From contig JAGXNQ010000011.1 in NCBI GenBank assembly GCA_019894955.1, positions 1 to 36,336 of the forward strand: a stretch of DNA of 36,336 bases. The letters are read 5' to 3'. The notes beneath the pieces are model-generated. The model was given only the letters and a program-made list of their open reading frames with translations, had not been told where the DNA came from and searched no databases. Below, one piece after another: positions 1 through 6,633 of the stretch (its first letter is position 1; each line of letters opens with the position of its first letter). A program made the translations under genes and the position numbers. Source of the stretch: Promethearchaeota archaeon (GTDB lineage: Archaea; Asgardarchaeota; Lokiarchaeia; Sigyniarchaeales; SOKP01).

Positions 1-265
1 CAATAGCTTCATAATCTTCAACAAATGGTCGGACGGTAGTGGTCGAAATTCTATCATCACATTGTCTTAATACCGTGATTGCTTTCCAAGTAAGTTCTTT
101 CCCTTCAGTTCGTGCTTTTAATTCAAGCATTTGACCTAAAAATTTTGCTTCATTTAGAGATCTTGGAGGTTGACAACAACCATCACAACCTGCGATTAAT
201 ATTTTTTTATAGTCTTTAACCATCTCGTAAATTTCTGCTATATCTTTTAATTCGGTAATAATCAT
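1..265 (-). CDS. metV: MetV-like methylene-tetrahydrofolate reductase C-terminal/zinc-binding family protein (3' part outside window)
   Basis: The first 88 codons are visible and the gene runs off the left edge. The peptide has a short helical lead, then KKILIAGCDGCCQPPRS (Cys-rich loop where MetV proteins carry their C-x2-C-x3-C type motif), and later AITVLRQCDDR, a phrase typical of the family. ATG at 265 is preceded by AGGAG at 276-280, a good ribosome site. It follows hdrB by 72 nt on the same strand, so it is probably the next gene of the hdrACB operon. In acetogens MetV partners MetF and an HdrABC-MvhD complex to reduce methylene-THF. MetF may lie just beyond the window; this is inferred. 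Identification is from short motifs and context only, so a related Cys-rich electron-transfer protein cannot be excluded. Confidence 0.72.
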   Translation of the reverse strand, partial: MIITELKDIAEIYEMVKDYKKILIAGCDGCCQPPRSLNEAKFLGQMLELKARTEGKELTWKAITVLRQCDDRISTTTVRPFVEDYEAI

Positions 266-337
266 TTTCGTTTATCTCCTAATTACTTTTTCTCACTTTT
301 TTAATTTTAAATTATTTTGAGTAAAAAAATCTCATGA

Positions 338-1225
338 TTAGGTTGTTAATTTTTCAATTAACTTATTTGGCTTAACAGCTCTATTCATCAAGCTGAGATC
401 TTCTAATTTTACACCTAAAGCTATTGCCATCATTTCAGCTAAATATAAAACGGGAATATCTAATGTTTTACCTGTTTTACGTGCTGCGATCTTCTCCTTC
501 CGATCATATTGGGTTGTACAAGCTGGACATACTGCTATTAAAGAATCAACTTCTTCTTCGAGCTCACATAATTCTGTCATTTTGTCTTCTACTAATTTTT
601 CACCAATTTCATCTTGTAAACGGGCGCAAAAGCCACAACATTCTAATTTATTAGCAAATTCAACAGTTTTTGCTCCTAAATTTTGAATTATTATATCAAT
701 TTTTTCGGGTTTTTCTGGATGATCAAATTGCATTATTTTACTTGGTCTAATCAAATGACATCCATAATGTACGGCAATATTCATATCATCTAATGGTCTC
801 ACAATTGAACTCTTTATTTTGTCTAACCATTCAGGTTGACTAAATATTTCGACAAAATGATATACTTTTACTTTACCAGAATAAGTGTAATTAATCTTTT
901 TCAGGATAACATTGATTTTTTTAAGATATTCCTCATCCTCTTCTAATAGGACGCTAACTGTCTTCAATGTTTCGAAACAACCAGAACAAATCGTCAAAAT
1001 GTCTAAGCCCATTTTTTCTGCGATCGCAAGATTTCTTGCTCCTAATGCCACCCACGTATCCATATTCAAAGATTGTAATGATACTGGTTCTGGACAACAA
1101 CTAACGCCTTCCATTTCTGTCAGTTTTAAGCCTAAAATTCCTGCAACATCCCGAAAAGCTTTCTCTAGATGAGGTGATTTCAGGGGTATATTACATCCTG
1201 GAAAAAAGGCATATGATTTCTCCAT
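338..1225 (-). CDS. hdrB: Heterodisulfide reductase subunit B (CCG-domain protein)
   Basis: 295 aa, the usual size for HdrB. Two CCG domains are visible: C11, C43-C44 and C80/C83 in the first, and C156, C196-C197 (ECCGFC) and C233/C236 in the second. In characterised HdrB these cysteines bind two noncubane [4Fe-4S] clusters at the disulfide-reducing site. There is no membrane anchor, so it should be the soluble, cytoplasmic form. ATG at 1225 has GGAGG just upstream and lies 2 nt after the hdrC stop, so the two are translationally coupled. With hdrA-mvhD and hdrC it should form a bifurcating Hdr complex. The physiological substrate need not be CoM-S-S-CoB, because the gene after it is MetV-like and not a methanogenesis gene. 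Confidence 0.93.
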   Translation of the reverse strand: MEKSYAFFPGCNIPLKSPHLEKAFRDVAGILGLKLTEMEGVSCCPEPVSLQSLNMDTWVALGARNLAIAEKMGLDILTICSGCFETLKTVSVLLEEDEEYLKKINVILKKINYTYSGKVKVYHFVEIFSQPEWLDKIKSSIVRPLDDMNIAVHYGCHLIRPSKIMQFDHPEKPEKIDIIIQNLGAKTVEFANKLECCGFCARLQDEIGEKLVEDKMTELCELEEEVDSLIAVCPACTTQYDRKEKIAARKTGKTLDIPVLYLAEMMAIALGVKLEDLSLMNRAVKPNKLIEKLTT

Positions 1226-1227
1226 AT

Positions 1228-1758
1228 TTATTTATCCTCCTTATTTTTTGCAAGTTCACCTAACCCAGTTTCTTCAATTATAAATCTAATTTCTTCTAAA
1301 TCAGGCGGTACAATCTGTGGTAATCCCATTTTATTTCTTCTTCTATCAATGTTATCTTTTAAGCCACCAGTATAAGGAACAACAAATCCATTATTGTAGA
1401 TAGTTACTACAGTGCTTGAATACTCTTTAGGGACTGTACCTTCTTTCACGGCCATATTTCGGAGAAGAGCTAAGATAAATGAATAATCTACATTTTTTGG
1501 ACATCTTTCAGTACACCTATGACATAAAGAACAAGTCCAGATCGCTTGACTTGAAAGAACTTCATCCCTTAATCCTAAAAGGCATGACGCAACAACTCGA
1601 TGAGGTTGCATATCCACGTATTCAGTCACAGTACATCCAGAGGAACAAACTCCGCATTGTATACATTTTAAAAGTGATTTTGCTCCTACTTTTTCGCTTA
1701 TTTCGTACCGAAATTTGGTATCTAGATCTGATGCATTTTTTTTTACCATTTCTGTCAT
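1228..1758 (-). CDS. hdrC: Heterodisulfide reductase subunit C, 2x[4Fe-4S]
   Basis: 176 aa iron-sulfur protein. Two complete CxxCxxCxxxC-P type cluster motifs are present: C32/C35/C38/C42 (CIQCGVCSSGC) and C76/C79/C82/C86 (CSLCHRCTERCPK). HdrC passes electrons between the flavin subunit HdrA and the HdrB active site. Length and spacing match the soluble HdrC family. ATG at 1758 begins 3 nt after the hdrA stop, with GGAGG inside the end of hdrA, and hdrB follows immediately, so the three are co-transcribed. Nothing is missing from the cluster ligands. Confidence 0.93.
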   Translation of the reverse strand: MTEMVKKNASDLDTKFRYEISEKVGAKSLLKCIQCGVCSSGCTVTEYVDMQPHRVVASCLLGLRDEVLSSQAIWTCSLCHRCTERCPKNVDYSFILALLRNMAVKEGTVPKEYSSTVVTIYNNGFVVPYTGGLKDNIDRRRNKMGLPQIVPPDLEEIRFIIEETGLGELAKNKEDK

Positions 1759-1761
1759 TAT

Positions 1762-4700
1762 TTATGCTCCCTCCTTAGCTTTTTCTTTTTTGGGTTCAAT
1801 TTTATCACCAGTTTTAGGAATTGGTCCTAATTCTTTAACTTGATTCACAAATTGAGTAACAACTTGAGAGAATTTTTTTCCTTCACTTGCAGAAACCCAT
1901 TCTAAATGATATCGTTTGGGATTAATCCCAACCTTCTCAAGTAGTTCGTGGACTTCATTAAATCGTCTCAACATATCATAATTACCTTCTAAATAGTGAC
2001 AATCTCCAATATGACATCCTCCTATAAATACTCCATCAGCACCTTCCAAAAATGCTTGTAAAATGAAGCTTTTTGGGATTCTACCCGTACACATTACTCG
2101 AATTGGTCTAATATTAGTTGGATATTGAAACCTACTCACTCCACAAGTATCAGCCCCTGCATAACTACACCAATTACATAAGAAAGCAACTATTCTTGGA
2201 CGTTCATCTAAAAAGTCTCCCCTTGTAGCTTCTTTGATCATGGGATAAATTTGATCATCTGAAAAGTGACTCATTGTGATTGCACCAGCGGGACATGCCG
2301 CTGAACAATCTCCACAACCCTTACATAACAATGGATTTGATTCAGAAACCAATATGTCATTATCAAAATTTACACCAATGGCTCCAAAATTACATACTTC
2401 TTCACATTTTTGACAAGCTATGCATAAAGCGGGATCTACGATAGAAAATAAAGGCTCGGCCTCAACTTCTCCTGAAATAAGAGGTATTAATGCATGTGCT
2501 GCAGCACCTCTTCCTTGAGAGATAGAATCAGATATCCCTTTAGGTCCATGACATGTTCCTGCTAAATAAATTCCATCCGTTGCAAAATCCACTGGTCTGA
2601 GTTTAACATGTGCTTCCAAGAAATACCCATTTTGATCTCTGGCACACTTAATTTGTTCACCCAAAGCTTTGGTATCATAAGGAATTAATGGTGTTGATAA
2701 AACGACTTTATCAGCTTCAATTGTAAGATCCGTTTGAGTTAAGATATCTTTAACGTTGATATTTAATTTATCATTTGTATTGTCAAGTATGGGGTAATCA
2801 TTAAATCTTATATAGTTGACATTTTCACGGGCTTTCCAGTAATAAAGTTCCTCATCTGTTCCTACGCGAATATCTCGATATAAAACATATATATTTGAAT
2901 TCGGATATTTTTCCTTAACATATAAAGCATGTCGAATGGATTCAGAACAACAAATTAATGAACAATAAGTTACACCATTAGCTCCTTCAGGTTGTCTTGA
3001 ACCTACACATTGGATAAAGACAAGAGTTTCTCCATCTTTTAATTCATCATCCTTAAGTTTCTCGGACAACTCGAGTTGAGTCATGACATTTTCATTCTTT
3101 CCATAATCATACCATCCAACTGGTTTATACTCATAAGCTCCTGTCGCTATTAATATTACCCCTACGTTCAAATTATCAATTTTCTCATCCTTATTCTTGA
3201 CTTTTACATTGAAATTACCGATTGATCCTTTAATTTCAGCTATTTCAGAATTTAAATAAGTAGTGATATTTTTCATACCATTGAATTCGTGCAATCGATC
3301 ATCTAAAAACTGTTTAGAATCAATTTTATCAAAATTAATTTTATATATCAGATTCAGTTGACCACCCAGTTTATCCTCTTTTTCAACAAGATGAACTTTG
3401 AAACCTTTTTTGGCTATTTCCATTGCTGCACTTATTCCAGCGACTCCACCACCTACCACTAAAGCTTCGGGGACCACACTACCCTTGATTTTATATTCAG
3501 CTTTTTGAGCAGTTACTCGTGCAACTCCCATCCTAATTAAATCTTTAGCTTTATCAGTAGCTCTTGGATTATCATGCATGTGAACCCAGGAATCTAATTC
3601 GCGAATACTTACGAAATTAAAAAGATATTCATTTAACCCTGCTTCTCTAATCGTTTTTTGAAATAATGGTTCATGTGTTCTTGGTGTACAAGCTGCTACC
3701 ACAACTCTATTTAGATTTAATTCTTTAATCTTTTCTTTAACAATATCCTGAGTTAGTTGTGAACAACTATATTTATTTTCCATGGAGAATACTACATTAG
3801 GTAGTTTTTTCGTATATTCTACCAAGCTTGGGACATCCATATAGCCAGCAATGTTAATTCCACAACGACAGATAAACACTCCAATTCTAGGCTCATCTCC
3901 TGGTTTGACCGATATTAATGGTGGTAGAGAGATTTCCCTTTCTTCAGCACTTAGAGGTACAGCATGATTAGCTGCAAGAGCAGCAGCAGCGCCTGCTTTT
4001 GCTACTGAATTGGCAATATCATCAGGTGATTGACATGAGCCAGTCACATAAATTCCATCTCTTGTAGAACGAAGATCTTCAGTAGAAGCATTAGTTTTAA
4101 AAAAACCAAATTCATTTTGTTCAATATCTAAAATCTCGGCTAATTTTCCAGCATCCTTTCTAGGGATTACCGCATTTGCAAGTACAACTAGATCAAATTC
4201 ACTGGTTTCTACATCTCCAGTATCAAGATTTGCATGTTTCACATATAAATTATGATTTTTTGGATTTTCACGAATATCTCCTGGTATTCCTCTGTAATAA
4301 ATTAAACCATATTCATTCTTAGCTCGTTCAATGAACTCTTCTTGATTTTTTCCTATTATCCTTATATCATTAAAAAAGATTGTCACGTTAGTATCAGGGG
4401 AGTGTTCTCTAGTGACCACTCCTTCTTTTGTCTGATACATGCAACAAAATTTTGAACAATAAGAACATAAATCTTCATTCCTTGAACCTACGCAACTGAT
4501 AAATGCAACATTATGTACGTGTTCCTTATCTGAAGGACGAATCAACTCTCCTTCAGTAGGACCTGAAGCACTTAAAAGTCTCTCATATTGCATTGCTGTA
4601 ATGACATTTGGATATTCACCATAATGATACCGATCTAAAACTACAGGATCTAATTGATCAATTCCTGTCGCAACAATAATCGACGATACATCATATCCAA

Positions 4701-5247
4701 CAACTTCATCTTTCATTTCCCAATTAATAGCACCAGCTTCACATTCTTTTTCGCATAATTGACAGGCTCCTTTCGTCAAATAAAGACATTTTTCTGCATC
4801 AATTACAGCTTTACGCGGTACTGCTTGCGGAAAAGGAATATATATTGCTGTTCGATTACCCATACCTTCTTCAAATTCAGAAGGTATTTTTTTCATTGGG
4901 CACTTTTCAGAACAAGCTCCACAACCCGTACAACTATCCCAATCAACATACTTTGCTTTCTTTAAAACCTTTACACTGAAATTCCCAGGCTCTCCGGTAA
5001 CTTCTTGAACTTCTGAGTATGGAATTAGTTCGATATTTGGATGTCTAGATGATTCAACCATCTTGGGAGCTAATATACATATGGAACAATCTAATGTGGG
5101 AAATGTCTTATCGAGTTGTGCCATTCTACCCCCTACAGAAGAGGTTTTCTCCACTAAAATCACCTTATATCCTTGATCGGCTAAAGTAAGAGACGCTTCT
5201 ATACCCGATATTCCTGCTCCTATTACCATAATATTACTATTTGGCAT
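1762..5247 (-). CDS. hdrA: Tandem HdrA flavoprotein fused to MvhD
   Basis: 1161 aa, far longer than the roughly 650 aa of methanogen HdrA. Residues 1-450 form one HdrA-like flavoprotein unit: FAD loop GAGISG (10-15), ferredoxin ligands CTGCGACSEKCP (106-117), a second Cys group at 154-169, and SCVGSR plus CSYCSKFCC near 251-269. Residues 453-1000 form a complete second HdrA: N-terminal CRCGINIAG (460-468), a second FAD loop GGGVAG (599-604), CVGSR (747-751) and two C-terminal [4Fe-4S] motifs (942-953 and 975-985). Residues about 1017-1140 are an MvhD domain with FLCNWCSYAGADTCG and a later GCHIGDCHY. MvhD normally docks Hdr to a hydrogenase or another electron donor, so the protein should accept electrons and bifurcate them by flavin. 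The positions used for selenocysteine in some relatives are Cys here. It is the first gene of the operon. Confidence 0.93.
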   Translation of the reverse strand: MPNSNIMVIGAGISGIEASLTLADQGYKVILVEKTSSVGGRMAQLDKTFPTLDCSICILAPKMVESSRHPNIELIPYSEVQEVTGEPGNFSVKVLKKAKYVDWDSCTGCGACSEKCPMKKIPSEFEEGMGNRTAIYIPFPQAVPRKAVIDAEKCLYLTKGACQLCEKECEAGAINWEMKDEVVGYDVSSIIVATGIDQLDPVVLDRYHYGEYPNVITAMQYERLLSASGPTEGELIRPSDKEHVHNVAFISCVGSRNEDLCSYCSKFCCMYQTKEGVVTREHSPDTNVTIFFNDIRIIGKNQEEFIERAKNEYGLIYYRGIPGDIRENPKNHNLYVKHANLDTGDVETSEFDLVVLANAVIPRKDAGKLAEILDIEQNEFGFFKTNASTEDLRSTRDGIYVTGSCQSPDDIANSVAKAGAAAALAANHAVPLSAEEREISLPPLISVKPGDEPRIGVFICRCGINIAGYMDVPSLVEYTKKLPNVVFSMENKYSCSQLTQDIVKEKIKELNLNRVVVAACTPRTHEPLFQKTIREAGLNEYLFNFVSIRELDSWVHMHDNPRATDKAKDLIRMGVARVTAQKAEYKIKGSVVPEALVVGGGVAGISAAMEIAKKGFKVHLVEKEDKLGGQLNLIYKINFDKIDSKQFLDDRLHEFNGMKNITTYLNSEIAEIKGSIGNFNVKVKNKDEKIDNLNVGVILIATGAYEYKPVGWYDYGKNENVMTQLELSEKLKDDELKDGETLVFIQCVGSRQPEGANGVTYCSLICCSESIRHALYVKEKYPNSNIYVLYRDIRVGTDEELYYWKARENVNYIRFNDYPILDNTNDKLNINVKDILTQTDLTIEADKVVLSTPLIPYDTKALGEQIKCARDQNGYFLEAHVKLRPVDFATDGIYLAGTCHGPKGISDSISQGRGAAAHALIPLISGEVEAEPLFSIVDPALCIACQKCEEVCNFGAIGVNFDNDILVSESNPLLCKGCGDCSAACPAGAITMSHFSDDQIYPMIKEATRGDFLDERPRIVAFLCNWCSYAGADTCGVSRFQYPTNIRPIRVMCTGRIPKSFILQAFLEGADGVFIGGCHIGDCHYLEGNYDMLRRFNEVHELLEKVGINPKRYHLEWVSASEGKKFSQVVTQFVNQVKELGPIPKTGDKIEPKKEKAKEGA

Positions 5248-5283
5248 TTTTCTTCAGTTTTTTTTTTTTTTTCTTCTTACTAA

Positions 5284-5300
5284 ATTACTACATTAGTAAT
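5284..5300. promoter_or_regulatory. Perfect inverted repeat ATTACTA-CAT-TAGTAAT upstream of hdrA
   Basis: Two 7-nt arms separated by 3 nt, 37-53 nt before the hdrA start. A minus-strand TATA-like box at 5350-5357 would place transcription start near 5325-5330, so the repeat would sit in the early transcribed leader. It could be an operator for a dimeric repressor. The regulator is unknown. Confidence 0.4.
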
Positions 5301-5412
5301 GAATTAACGATCAAAAAAAAAAGATATTGTTAATTCCAGTAAGATATAACTTTATAATGAGTATTAATGACTATTTCATATTTAAATTTTGCATGTAATG
5401 TGCGAATTTAAC

Positions 5413-5455
5413 AATTTTTTGCGTCATTTGATCAATTTTTCGCAGTTTTTGATCA
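5413..5455. repeat. Imperfect tandem direct repeat, 21-nt period, ending in TTTGATCA
   Basis: Two copies of roughly AATTTTT-GCG/CGC-...-TTTGATCA. The TTTGATCA octamers start at 5427 and 5448, 21 nt apart (two helical turns). A related TTTTTGATC lies in the opposite orientation at 5309-5317. The spacing would put two bound proteins on the same face of the helix upstream of hdrA. Function is inferred. Confidence 0.35.
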
Positions 5456-5746
5456 TCTTATTTCGGAAAAAAAGCCCATTTCAGTAATGTTCATTTATGG
5501 GAGTTTTTCCTCTTAAAGGAATGATGACAAAATAGTATATCTAAATTCATATTTCCTTTTCAATAATCTCAAATTAACTTTTTTAGAAATTATATCTTGT
5601 AATTCCCTTTTTCCCCAAGAAAAAAAGTCCAATCTAATCGACTTTTTCACGTGATAAAGAAAATTTGAGAGAGTGAGAGCAAATTTATAAATGTAGATTA
5701 ATTTATTTCATATATAAAAAAGAAGAAAATTATTTGTCGATATCTT

Positions 5747-5769
5747 TTATAAAACGGGGTTATAAAACG
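5747..5769 (+). promoter_or_regulatory. Duplicated TATA-like element TTATAAAACG
   Basis: The decamer TTATAAAACG occurs at 5747-5756 and again at 5760-5769, separated by GGG. Either copy resembles an archaeal TATA box. They lie about 150 nt before the GTPase start, so a transcript from here would have a long leader. A closer promoter may also exist. Confidence 0.3.
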
Positions 5770-5872
5770 TTATTGATTAAACATAAGATTGCGATCATCT
5801 TTCATTGATAATTTCATATTATCTAGGTATTCGATTAATTTTTATCTAAAAGAATGTAATTACAACATAATA

Positions 5873-5885
5873 AGTGTGAAACACT
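5873..5885. promoter_or_regulatory. Small inverted repeat AGTGT-GAA-ACACT before the GTPase gene
   Basis: A 5-3-5 perfect inverted repeat lies 20 nt before the AGGTGA ribosome-binding site at 5905-5910. It may be an operator or a short leader hairpin. Arms of this length can arise by chance in AT-rich DNA. Confidence 0.25.
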
Positions 5886-5916
5886 AATAGAATCCGACAA
5901 AAATAGGTGAATTACG

Positions 5917-6597
5917 ATAAAGGTATGCGTTTGTGGTCCATTGAGATGTGGTAAATCAACATTAATTAGTCATTTTGATGAAAAAGCCCTCAATGTTGAG
6001 GCAAAAGCGAGAGACAACAATTATTACACGGTTGGCATGGACCTCGGGATAGTTAAATTGAATGGATTTGATGTGTTTCTATTTGGAACACCAGGATTGT
6101 TAAGATTTAAAGTAATGAGAGATGTTATAGTACAAGGTACTGATGGGATCATTTTCATGTTTGATGCTGCCCATCCGGATAAGGACGAAGATGGGCTCAT
6201 AATTCTTAATGCCGTGAGAAAGCTTTTAATGCCTGAAACCCCAATAGTATATTTAGCAAATAAACAGGATATTGCAGGAGCTAGGCATCCGGAAATCGTC
6301 CGTTCCCAAAATTATTTACCATCGGATGCGGTTATATTCCCAACTACCACAAGAACTGGTGAAAATTTAGAAGAAGCATTAAAATATATTGTTAACCAAA
6401 TATATGATAATTATTCTTCACTACTTAAGGTGCTAAGAACTTACGAATCAGATATTGAAGGTCTTGCTAAAAAATTAGATAAAGATAATATCCAGATGCG
6501 AGATTTGTTAAATAACTTAGAAATAAAGAGATTTATTGACGTGGATCGATTTAATAGAACTTTTAAAGTTCGCGAAGGTATGAAGCTCTTAATGTGA
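5917..6597 (+). CDS. Small GTPase of the MglA/SRPRB-like (COG2229-type) family, probable ATA start
   Basis: 226 aa if read from ATA at 5917. The G1 loop is GPLRCGKS (7-14), the G2 threonine is in YYTVG (about 38), G3 is FGTPG (56-60) and G4 is ANKQD (114-118), with TTTRTGEN near the G5 position. The GTPG variant of DxxG is typical of this bacterial/archaeal GTPase group related to MglA and the SRP-receptor beta family. The C-terminal 60 residues are helical and charged. The start is unusual: the first ordinary start in frame, TTG at 5941, would cut the P-loop glycine away, and a stop lies at 5908-5910. Only ATT, ACG and ATA are available. AGGTGA at 5905-5910 sits at normal distance from ATA. 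Partner and pathway are unknown. Confidence 0.85.
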   Translation: MKVCVCGPLRCGKSTLISHFDEKALNVEAKARDNNYYTVGMDLGIVKLNGFDVFLFGTPGLLRFKVMRDVIVQGTDGIIFMFDAAHPDKDEDGLIILNAVRKLLMPETPIVYLANKQDIAGARHPEIVRSQNYLPSDAVIFPTTTRTGENLEEALKYIVNQIYDNYSSLLKVLRTYESDIEGLAKKLDKDNIQMRDLLNNLEIKRFIDVDRFNRTFKVREGMKLLM

Positions 6598-6606
6598 TTA
6601 ATGTAG

Positions 6607-6633
6607 AAAAAATGACCTCATTTTTTGAAAAAA
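6607..6633. terminator. Bidirectional hairpin between convergent genes
   Basis: A perfect 9-nt inverted repeat AAAAAATGA-CC-TCATTTTTT (6607-6626) overlaps the pckG stop and follows the GTPase stop by 9 nt. TTTTTT-G-AAAAAA (6621-6633) adds a second symmetric run. T runs on both strands suit archaeal oligo-T termination in both directions. Confidence 0.45.

Larger units (their letters stand above)
5248..5916. other. Long AT-rich intergenic region between divergent hdrA and small GTPase genes
   Basis: This 669-nt gap contains no plausible gene: in-frame ATG runs are closed within about 15 codons. It serves as the upstream region for both the hdr operon (minus) and the GTPase (plus). I can see a T-tract of 14 T at 5259-5272, a perfect 7-3-7 inverted repeat at 5284-5300, a TATA-like element for hdrA on the minus strand near 5350-5357, a 21-nt-period direct repeat at 5413-5455, a duplicated TATA-like decamer at 5747-5769 and a 5-3-5 inverted repeat at 5873-5885. 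No tRNA-like cloverleaf was seen. The density of repeats fits a regulatory region. Confidence 0.6.

Noticed and set aside
5941-6597. GTPase beginning at TTG 5941
   Set aside because: This would remove the first glycine of the P-loop; the upstream codons GTA TGC GTT TGT GGT CCA clearly encode the rest of the GTPase beta strand and loop.
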